From: Rhodobacteraceae bacterium UBA6213
Lineage (GTDB): Bacteria; Pseudomonadota; Alphaproteobacteria; Rhodobacterales; Rhodobacteraceae
Direction of reading: 5' to 3'
DNA length: 64,000 nt
Assembly: GCA_002421605.1 (NCBI GenBank)
Contig: DISJ01000012.1
Location: 90,063 to 154,062, forward strand
Made by a program: the position numbers and the translations under genes. A model generated the notes under the pieces. The model was given only the letters and a program-made list of their open reading frames with translations, was not told the DNA's origin and ran no database searches. Shown here piece after piece: positions 27,393-35,797 of the stretch. Numbering within the stretch: position 1 is the stretch's first letter; the number at the start of each line of letters is the position of its first letter.

Positions 27393-28073
27393 ATGCGCCG
27401 TTACGCACTCTATTACGCGCCACCCGAAGGGGCCCTGGCCGATTTCACCGCCCGCTGGTTGGGCTGGGACGCGGCGGCAGGCTGTGCACGGGCGCACCCC
27501 GAATTGGCCGGGCTTGCGCTGCCGGTGGCCGAATTGACCGCCGCGCCGCGCAAATACGGTTTTCACGGCACGCTGAAGGCACCGTTCCGGCTAGCCGATG
27601 GCATGGGCGAGCCCAGCTTGCGTTCGGCCTGCGCCTGGGTTGCGCGTCGCCTTTCGCCGGTCAGCCTGCCCGGCCTCAGGCTGGCGCGGCTTGGCGGGTT
27701 TCTGGCGCTGGTGCCAGAAGGCGACGCGGCCCCGCTTGCCGCCCTCGCCGCCGAGGTTGTGACCGCGCTCGATGCCTTTCGCGCGCCGCCCGATGCGGCC
27801 GAAATCGCCCGCCGCAACCCCGAAAAGCTTACCGAGGCACAGCGTGAGCTGATGGCTCGCTGGGGTTACCCCTATGTGCTGGGCGAGTTCCGTTTTCACC
27901 TGACACTGACCGGCAACCTGCCACCCGAAACTGCGGCGCAGGTGCAGGCGGCGCTGGAACCGCAGCTTGCGCCGCTGTTGCCGCGACCCTTCGAGATTAC
28001 CGACATCTGCCTGTTCGGAGAGGCCGAAGACGGCAATTTCAGGCTGCTGCAGCGCTACCCGCTCGGCGGCTGA
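27393..28073 (+). CDS. DUF1045 phosphonate-operon protein (2H phosphoesterase-like)
   Basis: 226 residues of the DUF1045 family, found in C-P lyase operons. Two HxT motifs define the 2H phosphoesterase fold: H58-G-T60 in KYGFHGTLKAPF and H169-L-T171 in FRFHLTLTGNL. Enzymes of this fold open cyclic phosphodiesters. No phnP is visible in the window, so this protein could hydrolyse the 5-phosphoribosyl 1,2-cyclic phosphate left by PhnJ; that is inference. It is convergent with phnN, overlapping by 19 nt, and divergent from phnM. Confidence 0.85.
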   Translation: MRRYALYYAPPEGALADFTARWLGWDAAAGCARAHPELAGLALPVAELTAAPRKYGFHGTLKAPFRLADGMGEPSLRSACAWVARRLSPVSLPGLRLARLGGFLALVPEGDAAPLAALAAEVVTALDAFRAPPDAAEIARRNPEKLTEAQRELMARWGYPYVLGEFRFHLTLTGNLPPETAAQVQAALEPQLAPLLPRPFEITDICLFGEAEDGNFRLLQRYPLGG

Positions 28074-28600
28074 AGCGCCGCCAGAAAGCGCGCCGTGCCT
28101 TCGGCCAGGGTGCCGCCGTTCGGCACTTCGGTGGCGGCGATGCCGCCGGGCAGCGCGAAGACGCTGCGCGCAAGCCGTTGCGCGATGTCCGCGGCGCTCT
28201 CGCGCCCGCGCCCGGCAAGCCGTCGCGCAAGTACCTCGGGCGAGGCTGTGACGACGATGACCTTCATTGCCGGAAAGCGCAGCGCTGCCTGCAGCAAGGC
28301 CGCCCGCGAGCCGTTAAAGACCACGTCGCGCCCGGCCAACAGTGCCGCCTCGATGCTGGCAGGAATGCCATAGCTCAGCCCATGCGCCTGCCAGACCAGC
28401 GCAAAGGCCCCCGACGCCTGCATCGCGGCAAAGCGCGCCACATCGACGCCGGTGAAATCTTCGCCTCCAGCGCTCTCGGGCCGGGTGATGACGCGGCGCG
28501 CCACCACCAGATCGGGCCGGGCCTCGGCCGCGGCGGCGATCAGCGTATCCTTGCCCGCCCCCGAAGGGCCGACCACCGCAAACAGCCGCCCCGCGCGCAT
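28055..28600 (-). CDS. phnN: Ribose 1,5-bisphosphate phosphokinase PhnN
   Basis: Guanylate-kinase-like enzyme of 181 residues that phosphorylates ribose 1,5-bisphosphate to PRPP, the final step of C-P lyase ribose salvage. The Walker A motif is VVGPSGAGKDT, followed by ARRVITRP and YGIPASIEAALLAGRDVV. It overlaps phnL by 1 nt and is the last gene of the phnG-N operon. Only system 1 has a phnN. Confidence 0.92.
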   Translation of the reverse strand: MRAGRLFAVVGPSGAGKDTLIAAAAEARPDLVVARRVITRPESAGGEDFTGVDVARFAAMQASGAFALVWQAHGLSYGIPASIEAALLAGRDVVFNGSRAALLQAALRFPAMKVIVVTASPEVLARRLAGRGRESAADIAQRLARSVFALPGGIAATEVPNGGTLAEGTARFLAALQPPSG

Positions 28601-29280
28601 CAGGCCTGTCGCGGCGTGAACGAGGTAACGTCAAGCTCGCGGTCTGCCACCCGCGCCCGCGCCGCCTCGTCGTGGAAAATGCCCAAGATAGCCGCGCCGC
28701 GCGCCTTGGCCTCTTCGATCAGGGCCAGCACCACTTCGCGGTTCTTCGCATCGAGGCTGGCGGTCGGTTCGTCGAGCAACAAGGCCGCATAGGGGTGCAC
28801 GAAGCCCCGCGCGATGTTCACCCGCTGCTGCTCGCCGCCCGAAAACGTGGTGGGCGACAGCCCCCACAGCCCGCGCGGCAGGTTCAGCCGCGCCAGCATC
28901 GCCTCGGCGCGGATGCGTGATTCGGGCGCGCTGACCCCCAGCACGCGCAGAGGTTCGGCGACCACCTCATGCGTCGGCACCCGCGGCACCACGCGCAGGA
29001 ACTGGCTGACATAGCCCAGCGTGCGGCGGCGCAGCGCGATGATCTGGCGCGGTTCGGCCTCGGCCAGTTCCAGATCGCCTACCCGTATCGAGCCCGAGGC
29101 AAGCAGGTAATTGCCCCAGATCATCCGCATCAGCGTCGACTTGCCAGAGCCCGAGGCGCCGGTCAGCGCCACACATTCGCCGGGCGCCACATGCAGCGCC
29201 GCCCCGGCCAGCACGGGTATCTCCGCACCGCCCTGATTATATAGCGTGAACGACTTGGTCAGCGCGCGTATCTCAATCAT
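28600..29280 (-). CDS. phnL: C-P lyase accessory ATPase PhnL (system 1)
   Basis: 226-residue ABC-type ATPase, needed with PhnG, H and I for attaching phosphonate to the ribose of ATP. Walker A is LTGASGSGKST, the signature FSGGEQQRVNIARGF, and Walker B LLLDEPTASLD; the histidine of the H-loop is in GIFHDE. It lies 4 nt downstream of phnK. Confidence 0.93.
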   Translation of the reverse strand: MIEIRALTKSFTLYNQGGAEIPVLAGAALHVAPGECVALTGASGSGKSTLMRMIWGNYLLASGSIRVGDLELAEAEPRQIIALRRRTLGYVSQFLRVVPRVPTHEVVAEPLRVLGVSAPESRIRAEAMLARLNLPRGLWGLSPTTFSGGEQQRVNIARGFVHPYAALLLDEPTASLDAKNREVVLALIEEAKARGAAILGIFHDEAARARVADRELDVTSFTPRQA

Positions 29281-29283
29281 CGC

Positions 29284-30087
29284 TCACACCTGCAGAACAG
29301 AGGAAACCAGAAGCTGCGTATAGGCGTGCTGCGGATCGTCGAGCACCTGATCGGTCAGCCCCTGTTCCACCACCTGCCCGCCCTTCATCACCATCAGCCG
29401 ATCGGCCAAGAGCCGCACCACCGCCAGATCGTGCGTCACGATAACCGCACTCAGCCCCATTTCGCGCACGAGGCCACGCAACAGGTCCAAAAGCCGCGCC
29501 TGCACCGAAACGTCGAGCCCGCCGGTGGGTTCGTCCATGAACACCAGCCGCGGCGCCATCACCAGACTGCGGGCAATCTGCAACCGCTGCTGCATGCCAC
29601 CCGAAAACGCCGAGGGGCGGTCGTCGATGCGGCCCTCGTCGATCTCGACCCGGCCCAGCCAGTCGAGTGCAGCATCGCGGATGGAGCCGTAATGGCGCGC
29701 GCCCACCGCCATCAGGCGCTCGCCCACGTTGCCGCCGGCGCTTACCCCCATGCGCAGCCCGTCGCGCGGGTTCTGGTGCACATAGGCCAGATCGGTGCGA
29801 CCGAGGCGGCGGCGGTCAGGTTCCGATAGCGCACGCAGATCGCGCGGGCCGTCGCGGGTTGCAAACACCACGCGGCCCGCATCGGCCGCCAGATGCCCGG
29901 CGAGGCACGACAGCAGCGTCGATTTGCCAGAGCCGCTTTCGCCCACGATGCCCAGCACTTCGCCGGGCCAGAGGTTAAAGGAAACGTCGGTGCAGCCGAC
30001 GCGGGCGCCGTACATCTTGGTCAGCCCGTCTACCGCCAAAAGCGGGGCATCGACGGCCGCAGTCATGGTTTCCAGCTTGCCCATCAT
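29284..30087 (-). CDS. phnK: C-P lyase complex ATPase PhnK (system 1)
   Basis: 267-residue ABC-type ATPase that binds the PhnGHIJ core through PhnJ. Walker A is VGESGSGKST, signature FSGGMQQRLQIARSL, Walker B LVFMDEPTGGLD, H-loop VIVTHDL. The ATG overlaps the phnJ stop by 4 nt. All ATPase residues are intact. Confidence 0.94.
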   Translation of the reverse strand: MMGKLETMTAAVDAPLLAVDGLTKMYGARVGCTDVSFNLWPGEVLGIVGESGSGKSTLLSCLAGHLAADAGRVVFATRDGPRDLRALSEPDRRRLGRTDLAYVHQNPRDGLRMGVSAGGNVGERLMAVGARHYGSIRDAALDWLGRVEIDEGRIDDRPSAFSGGMQQRLQIARSLVMAPRLVFMDEPTGGLDVSVQARLLDLLRGLVREMGLSAVIVTHDLAVVRLLADRLMVMKGGQVVEQGLTDQVLDDPQHAYTQLLVSSVLQV

Positions 30088-30953
30088 GCAGCTTCCCCTG
30101 CGGCAAGCTGGCCAGCATGGCCCGCCTCGCGCCGCGTGCGGCAGAAATCGGCATCGGAGCAGACGAACATCCGCCCGCCCGCGTCGTCGATGATGACCTC
30201 GTCAAGATAGCTTTCCGCCGCGCCGCACAGGTCGCAATCATGCGGTGCCTTCGAAGCGGCAAAGGGAAAGTCGTCGAAATCGAGGCTGACGGCGGCGCTG
30301 TAGGGTGGCAGCGCATATATGCGCTGCTCGCGTCCGGCACCGAAAAGCTGCAAGGCTGAGCTGCGGTGCAGTTTGGGGTTGTCGAACTTGGGGATCGGCG
30401 AGGGATCCATGACATAGCGCCCCTCGACCTTGACCGGATAGGCATAGGAGGTGGCGATCTCGCCGTTGCGCGCGATGTCTTCGTAGAGTTTCACATGCAT
30501 CACGCCGTATTCCTGCAAGGCATGCATCTTGCGCGTCTCGGTCTCGGAAGGTTCCAGAAACCGCAGCGGCTCGGGGATCGGCACCTGATAGACGAGGATC
30601 TGGCCTTCGCTCAGCGGCGCTTCGGGGATGCGGTGGCGGGTCTGGATCAGCGTGGCCTCGGCGGTGCGTTCCGTCACCTCCACACCTGCCGTGCGCTGAA
30701 AGAACTTGCGGATCGACACCGCATTGGTGGTGTCGTCGGCGCCCTGATCGATCACCTTCAGGCAGTCTTCCGGCACGAGGCAGGCGGCAGTCACCTGCAC
30801 GCCGCCGGTGCCCCAGCCATAGGGCATGGGCATTTCGCGGCTGGCGAAGGGCACCTGGTAACCCGGCACCGCCACGCCTTTCAGGATGGCGCGGCGGATC
30901 ATCCGCTTGGTTTCCTCGTCGAGATAGGCGAAGTTATAGGCTGCCTCACGCAT
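30084..30953 (-). CDS. phnJ: Carbon-phosphorus lyase core subunit PhnJ (system 1, complete cysteine set)
   Basis: Radical SAM enzyme that cleaves the C-P bond of ribose 1-phosphonate 5-phosphate. The 289-residue protein has G31 in the PGYQVPF loop (the glycyl-radical glycine, G32 in E. coli) and all four conserved cysteines: C240 and C243 (HDCDLCG), C265 and C271 (FVCSDADFC). These match E. coli C241, C244, C266 and C272. ATG 30953 (MREAAYNFAYLD) overlaps the phnI stop. This copy should be catalytically competent and is the reference for the altered copy at 46875-47789. Confidence 0.95.
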   Translation of the reverse strand: MREAAYNFAYLDEETKRMIRRAILKGVAVPGYQVPFASREMPMPYGWGTGGVQVTAACLVPEDCLKVIDQGADDTTNAVSIRKFFQRTAGVEVTERTAEATLIQTRHRIPEAPLSEGQILVYQVPIPEPLRFLEPSETETRKMHALQEYGVMHVKLYEDIARNGEIATSYAYPVKVEGRYVMDPSPIPKFDNPKLHRSSALQLFGAGREQRIYALPPYSAAVSLDFDDFPFAASKAPHDCDLCGAAESYLDEVIIDDAGGRMFVCSDADFCRTRREAGHAGQLAAGEAA

Positions 30954-32046
30954 GGTCCTGCCCCCCTGCTCCGGCCAATGCCGCACGGCGCAAGCGACGC
31001 ACCAACTCGAGCTCCGACTGAAAATCGACGTAGTGCGGCAGCTTGATATGTTCGAGAAAGCCGGTGGCCTGGATGTTATCGGCGTGCATCAGCACGAATT
31101 CCTCGTTCTGGGCCGGCGCGCCGCTGTCGTCTTCGCCCAGTTCGCGCCAGCGCAGGGCGCGGTCCATCAGCGACATCGAAATGGCCTTGCGTTCCGACTG
31201 GCCGAACACCAGCCCATAGCCGCGGGTGAATTGCGCGGGCTCGGTTTTCGAGCCGGTGAACTGGTTCACAGTCTCGCATTCGCTCAGCTCGATCTCGCCG
31301 ATTTCGACAGCAAAACCCAATTCCGGGATTGCCAGTTCCACCGCCACCATGCCGATCCGCAATTCGCCGACAAAGGCATGGGTGCGGCCATAGCCGCGCT
31401 GCGTCGAATAGGCCATGCCCAGCACGAAACCCTCATCGCCGCGGGTCAGCGCCTGCAACCGCAGCGCCCGGCTAGCGGGCAGTTCCATCGGCGTGCGCGT
31501 CAGGTCGGGCGCCGGGGCGTCAGAGACCGGTTGCGTCTCGATCAGCCCGTCGCGGTTGAGGAATTCGGTGATATGGGGCACCACGGCGGGGGCCGTCGCC
31601 GACCCTTCCGCTGGTGCCGATGGCGTGGCGGGCGCCGCCTCGGCCAGCAGCGCAAAATCCAGCAGCCGGTGCGTATAGTCGAAGGTCGGCCCCAGCACTT
31701 GCCCGCCCGGCGCATCCTTGAAGGTGGCCGAGATGCGCCGGATACAGGCCATCGCCCCGGTATCGACCGGCACCGAGCCGCCCAGCCGCGGCAAAGTGGT
31801 GCGGTATGCGCGGATCAGGAACACCGCCTCGATCAGATCGCCGCGCGCCTGCTTGATCGCCAGCGCCGCCAGATCGGGGTCGTAGAGCGAGCCCTCGGCC
31901 ATCACCCGGTTGACCGCTAGCTTCAACTGCTCGCGGATCTGCGGCACCGAAAGCTCGGGCACAGCCTGGTCGCCGCGCCGCTCTTCGGCCAGCCACGCAT
32001 GCGCAGCGTCGATCGCGCGTTCGCCGCCCTTTACCGCAACATACAT
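30946..32046 (-). CDS. phnI: C-P lyase core subunit PhnI (system 1)
   Basis: 366-residue core subunit; in E. coli it has nucleosidase activity and, with PhnG, H and L, transfers phosphonate to ribose. The zinc-site pair is H333 and H338 (FLEHIKLPHYVDFQ), equal to E. coli H328/H333. The N-terminus MYVAVKGGERAID is canonical. It overlaps phnH by 1 nt and phnJ by 8 nt. Confidence 0.94.
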   Translation of the reverse strand: MYVAVKGGERAIDAAHAWLAEERRGDQAVPELSVPQIREQLKLAVNRVMAEGSLYDPDLAALAIKQARGDLIEAVFLIRAYRTTLPRLGGSVPVDTGAMACIRRISATFKDAPGGQVLGPTFDYTHRLLDFALLAEAAPATPSAPAEGSATAPAVVPHITEFLNRDGLIETQPVSDAPAPDLTRTPMELPASRALRLQALTRGDEGFVLGMAYSTQRGYGRTHAFVGELRIGMVAVELAIPELGFAVEIGEIELSECETVNQFTGSKTEPAQFTRGYGLVFGQSERKAISMSLMDRALRWRELGEDDSGAPAQNEEFVLMHADNIQATGFLEHIKLPHYVDFQSELELVRRLRRAALAGAGGQDHA

Positions 32047-32615
32047 CAGGCGGCCTCCACGCGGGTTGAACGCGGCAACGCCGCCAGCCGGTCATCGGCG
32101 GTGAAGAAGAAATCGAGCCCCAGCGGGTAAAGCGCATGGTTTTCGGCAAATGCCGCCACCTCGGGCAATGCGAGGCCCGCCTGCACCGCAATGCCGGGGC
32201 CTGAAATCCGTGCGGTCGGCGCGGCCAGCGATGCCAGTTCGACGATCAGCGTCGCGGCGCGGTCGGGGTATTCGGCTGAACCGATAGAGAACCGATCCAG
32301 CGGCAGCAGCGATGACCAGTTGCCCAGCGCGAAGCTGGCGGCAGCGGGTTCCACGAAGGGCGCGCCAGTGTGAAAGGTGATCCAGTCTCGCACCGCCTTG
32401 GTATCATGCGAGGGCGCAAGATACAGCGGCGTCGTGGTATCGACCAGCGTCAGCACCAGCACCCCCGCCGCCACCGAAAGCGGCGCGGGCGGGGTGGCGC
32501 CGGCCAGCGCCACCACCTTGCCGGGGCGCGCCATGGCATCGAGTGCGGCACGAAAGGCACGTGCGGCCTGCACCGATGTATCAGAAAACCCACCTGAAAG
32601 GGCTGCGGGGGTCAT
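32046..32615 (-). CDS. phnH: C-P lyase core subunit PhnH (system 1)
   Basis: 189 residues of the PhnH family, a vestigial PLP-transferase-like fold that dimerises in the C-P lyase core. Recognisable segments are FRAALDAMARPGKVVALAG, TFHTGAPFVEP and YPLGLDFFFTADDRLAALPR. It overlaps phnG by 4 nt and phnI by 1 nt, so the core genes are translationally coupled. Confidence 0.92.
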   Translation of the reverse strand: MTPAALSGGFSDTSVQAARAFRAALDAMARPGKVVALAGATPPAPLSVAAGVLVLTLVDTTTPLYLAPSHDTKAVRDWITFHTGAPFVEPAAASFALGNWSSLLPLDRFSIGSAEYPDRAATLIVELASLAAPTARISGPGIAVQAGLALPEVAAFAENHALYPLGLDFFFTADDRLAALPRSTRVEAA

Positions 32616-33076
32616 TGGTCCTCTCCCCTGACAAGCGTGAAAAATTCGACCTTGGTAGCCGCCGCACGGTCGGCGCGCGCCAGCCGCTGCGCCGCCTCTT
32701 CGGCTGCCAGCGGCGCCAGAACGGCGCTGCGGATCGCCTCGGCGCGCGGCCCTTGCAGCAGCGCATCGACCAGCGCCGCGTGTTGCGCGTGGGCCAGCCC
32801 GCGGCCTTGCACGTGGGCGTGCCCGACCTCGCCAGAGGCCAGTTGCAGCGTGCAGCGCGTCACTGTCATTTCGCCAAGGTTGAACGGCGCGCCGGTGCCA
32901 CCGATGCGGCCGCGCACCATCACCGCGCCCACCTCGGGGCCACGCAGCAGGCGGGCCTGCGGCAGGTCAGCGGGCATCAACGCCGCCAGACGCGCGGACG
33001 GCGCACGCGCCAGAAGGCCCATCCATGCCTGTCGTTCGGTCGGGGCGCCCGCAGCGGGGTCGTGTGAACGTTGCAT
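32612..33076 (-). CDS. phnG: C-P lyase core subunit PhnG (system 1)
   Basis: 154-residue subunit that starts the core operon. The conserved block is FNLGEMTVTRCTLQLASGEV followed by GHAHVQGRG. ATG 33076 (MQRSHDPAAGAP) is preceded by AGAAGGG. It is divergent from phnF with 57 nt between the starts. The upstream region contains a Pho-box-like pair at 33123-33140. Confidence 0.92.
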   Translation of the reverse strand: MQRSHDPAAGAPTERQAWMGLLARAPSARLAALMPADLPQARLLRGPEVGAVMVRGRIGGTGAPFNLGEMTVTRCTLQLASGEVGHAHVQGRGLAHAQHAALVDALLQGPRAEAIRSAVLAPLAAEEAAQRLARADRAAATKVEFFTLVRGEDQ

Positions 33077-33122
33077 CTGACTCGGCCCTTCTATACAACT
33101 AGACATCTGGTAGCCGCACGAG

Positions 33123-33140
33123 GTGACAGCCCTGTGACAA
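33123..33140 (-). promoter_or_regulatory. Pho-box-like pair upstream of phnG (system 1)
   Basis: On the minus strand TTGTCAC, 4 nt, CTGTCAC: two near-perfect PhoB half-sites at the required 11-bp spacing, ending 46 nt before the phnG start. The box covers the GTG start of divergent phnF, so PhoB binding would promote phnG and could limit phnF. Confidence 0.65.
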
Positions 33141-33859
33141 CGCCCCCCGAAAAAGCGCCGCTTTACGCCGATATTGCCGCCACGCTGCGCCACGAGATCA
33201 GCGCCGGGCTTTGCCTGCCGGGCGAAAGGCTGCCGCCCGAGGCGCAGCTTGCCATCCGCTTCGGCGTCAACCGCCATACCTTGCGCGCCGCGATGGCGCG
33301 GCTTGCCGCCGAGGGGTTGGTGCATGCGCGCCGAGGTGCCGGGGTGTTCGTGGCGGCGCGCCCCACCGACTATGCGCTGGGGCGGCGGGTTCGGTTTCAC
33401 CAGAACGTCGCAGCCTCGGGGCGCACCCCCTCGCGCGCCGCGCTGCACATCGAAACCCGCCACGCCGACGCGCGTGAGGCCGAGGCGCTGGGGCTGGCGC
33501 CGGGCGCGCCGGTGCATGTGTTCGAGGGGCTTTCACTGGTCGATGGCACACCCATCGCGGCATTCCGCTCGGTGTTTCCAGCCGCGCGCCTTGCCGGGTT
33601 GCCGGCGCATCTGGCGGCAACCGGGTCGGTAACGCAGGCACTGGCGGCTGCAGGCGTTGCCGATTACACGCGCGCCAGCACGCGGCTCACCGCCAAAGCG
33701 GCGCATGGGGCGCTGGCCGCACGCCTGCGCCTGCCCGAGGGCGCGCCGATCCTGCGCTCCATCAGCCTCAACGTCGATGCCGCCGGGGTGCCGGTCGAAT
33801 ACGGCCATACCTGGTTTGCGGGCGAGCGGGTGACGCTGACCCACAGTCCCGAAGACTAG
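33134..33859 (+). CDS. phnF: GntR/HutC-family regulator PhnF (system 1)
   Basis: 241 residues. The N-terminal winged HTH reads YADIAATLRHEISAGLCLPG, ERLPPEAQLAIRFGVNRHTL and GAGVFVA; a UTRA ligand domain follows, ending YGHTWFAGERVTL. GTG 33134 (TTPPEKAPLY) has GAGGTG upstream; no downstream start suits. It is divergent from phnG, the usual position for PhnF, and probably represses the phn genes. A TATACAACTAGAC-like stretch at 33096-33108 may be its operator. Confidence 0.88.
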   Translation: MTTPPEKAPLYADIAATLRHEISAGLCLPGERLPPEAQLAIRFGVNRHTLRAAMARLAAEGLVHARRGAGVFVAARPTDYALGRRVRFHQNVAASGRTPSRAALHIETRHADAREAEALGLAPGAPVHVFEGLSLVDGTPIAAFRSVFPAARLAGLPAHLAATGSVTQALAAAGVADYTRASTRLTAKAAHGALAARLRLPEGAPILRSISLNVDAAGVPVEYGHTWFAGERVTLTHSPED

Positions 33860-34473
33860 CCACCATATCGTTCCAGAAACGCCTCGGCGGAAAGTGCGCG
33901 AAAATCGGCAAGCGACGCGCGCAGTCGCTGGTGCGACCAGTCCCACCACGCAAGCGCCAGCATCCGGTCGGCCACCTGCCGCGAAAAGCGCTCGCGCAGC
34001 GGCGTGGCAGGCACCCCGGCAACGATCATGTAGGGCGCCACGTCATGCGTGACCACCGCCCCCGCGGCCACCACCGCCCCTGCCCCAACCGTGACATCGG
34101 GGCGGATGATCGCGCCATGCCCCACCCAGCAATCGGGGCCAAGCGTGGTGCGCCGGGCGCGGCGGCGGGCAAAGAAGGCGCCGTCCGGCCCGACATCGTC
34201 CCAATAGTAGTCCGAGCGGTAGAGGAAATGGTGCAGGCTGGCCTTTTCCATCGGGTGGTCCGTGGGGCCGACGCGGGTAAGGGCCGCGATATTGGCAAAC
34301 TTGCCGACCTCGGTGTTGGCGATGTCGGCCCCCCGGTCGCAATAGCTGTAATCGAGGAACTCGGAATTGAGCACCCGCGAGCCGCGGCCGATTTCGACAT
34401 AGGCGCCAAGGCGGCTGCCCGCGACTTCGCAGTCGGGGTGGATGAAAGGCGTTTCGGCAGAAAGCGTCGGCAT
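33856..34473 (-). CDS. Hexapeptide-repeat acetyltransferase, phosphonate-operon type (system 1)
   Basis: 205-residue left-handed beta-helix transferase of the xenobiotic/chloramphenicol acetyltransferase-like group found in phn operons. Hexad repeats run through GSRLGAYVEIGRGSRVLNSE and VGHGAIIRPDVTVGAGAVVA, with the catalytic-type His in PTDHPMEKASLHHF. ATG 34473 lies 1 nt after the phnE stop, making it the last gene of the transporter operon. N-acetylation of aminophosphonates is a reasonable guess. It converges on phnF with a 4-nt overlap. Confidence 0.85.
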   Translation of the reverse strand: MPTLSAETPFIHPDCEVAGSRLGAYVEIGRGSRVLNSEFLDYSYCDRGADIANTEVGKFANIAALTRVGPTDHPMEKASLHHFLYRSDYYWDDVGPDGAFFARRRARRTTLGPDCWVGHGAIIRPDVTVGAGAVVAAGAVVTHDVAPYMIVAGVPATPLRERFSRQVADRMLALAWWDWSHQRLRASLADFRALSAEAFLERYGG

Positions 34474-34474
34474 C

Positions 34475-35797
34475 TCATGCACCCTTGATCAGTTTGCGCC
34501 GCAGCCAGCCCGAAGCCGTATCCATGACCATCACCATCAGCACGATCAGCACCATGTAATAGCTGACTTCCTCCCAGTCCTTCTGGGTGGAAATTGCCTG
34601 GGTCAGCAACAGCCCGATGCCGCCGCCGACGATGGCGCCGATCACGGTGGCGCTGCGGGTGTTCGATTCGAGATAGTAAAGCACCTGGCTCAAGAGCACC
34701 GGCATCACCTGCGGCATCACCCCGAGGCGCGCTTTCTGCATCGGGTTGGCACCCGTCGAGCCGACCCCTTCTACCTGCTTTTCATCTATATTTTCTAGTG
34801 CTTCCGAGAACATCTTGCCAAAGCTGCCGGTGTCGGTCAGCAAAATCGCCAGCGCGCCGGTCAGCGGCCCGGGGCCAAAGGCGCGCGACAGGATCAGGGT
34901 CCAGATCAGCCCGTCAACGCCGCGCAGGAAATCAAACACCCGCCGCATTGCAAACCGCAGGCTGCGCAGTCGCGTGAAGTTGGCGGCCGCAACAAAAGCC
35001 AGCGGCAGCGCCACGATTGCCGCCCCCATGGTGCCAAGAAACGCCATCAGCACGGTTTCGAACAAGGCCCAGGCCACATCGCCATGCCGCCACATCTTGT
35101 TGGTCCAGAAATCCTGCACCATGCCGACGATATTGGCGCGCGTTGGGTCGATCCTTTCGCCCCAGAGCGCCGATACCGCGCCCAGCGGGCCGAGCCCGGA
35201 ATAGGGGCTGTCGAGCGTGAAGAAGAACAGCTCCCACCCCGGCTGGTAACGAAACACCTCGGTGCGGTTGCGGGTAACGCTGAACCGGCCCGCATCAGTC
35301 GTTACATCGACGCGGGTATCCGAAACACTGATCCACGACGGAACGTCCCCCGGCGGCAGGCTGAGTGCCAGTTTGCCCGCCTCGGGGGTTATGGCGATGG
35401 TGCCATAGCCCGGCACCTCGTACCTTGCCCCAGCACCTTCGTAGGTGACCACATGGCCCTGGCCCAGGTTAATGCGGGTGATGCCGCCGGATTGTGTTAC
35501 CCAGTCGGGCAACTGCCCGGACGGATAGGCGCCCTTGGCCTCACCCTCGATGGCCACCGTCACCGCGCCATTGCGGTTGTCGCGCGTGACGTGGGTTTTG
35601 TAATTCCAGAAATCGTTGACCAGTATCGCGGCATTGTCGAGTCGCGCTCGCGCCGCGATGCCGGGCAGATCGAAGGCAAGGAAGACATAGACGAAATAGG
35701 CGAGGATCAAGGCAGGCAGCGAAAAGGCGACCATTCTTTTGCGGCGAAACAGCGCGATCATCGCGGTGGGCGTGGAACGCAGTGCGGCATCGGTCAT
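34475..35797 (-). CDS. phnE: Phosphonate ABC transporter permease PhnE, long form (system 1)
   Basis: 440 residues, about 150 longer than usual. The first helix (MVAFSLPALILAYFVYVFLAF) is followed by a soluble insert at about 48-200 (ILVNDFWNYKTHVTRDNRNG, GQGHVVTYEGAGARYEVPG), then the normal permease core (WALFETVLMAFLGTMGAAIV) and the EAA loop (VEGVGSTGANPMQKARLGVM). The insert should face the periplasm. It overlaps the second permease by 4 nt. Confidence 0.88.
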   Translation of the reverse strand: MTDAALRSTPTAMIALFRRKRMVAFSLPALILAYFVYVFLAFDLPGIAARARLDNAAILVNDFWNYKTHVTRDNRNGAVTVAIEGEAKGAYPSGQLPDWVTQSGGITRINLGQGHVVTYEGAGARYEVPGYGTIAITPEAGKLALSLPPGDVPSWISVSDTRVDVTTDAGRFSVTRNRTEVFRYQPGWELFFFTLDSPYSGLGPLGAVSALWGERIDPTRANIVGMVQDFWTNKMWRHGDVAWALFETVLMAFLGTMGAAIVALPLAFVAAANFTRLRSLRFAMRRVFDFLRGVDGLIWTLILSRAFGPGPLTGALAILLTDTGSFGKMFSEALENIDEKQVEGVGSTGANPMQKARLGVMPQVMPVLLSQVLYYLESNTRSATVIGAIVGGGIGLLLTQAISTQKDWEEVSYYMVLIVLMVMVMDTASGWLRRKLIKGA

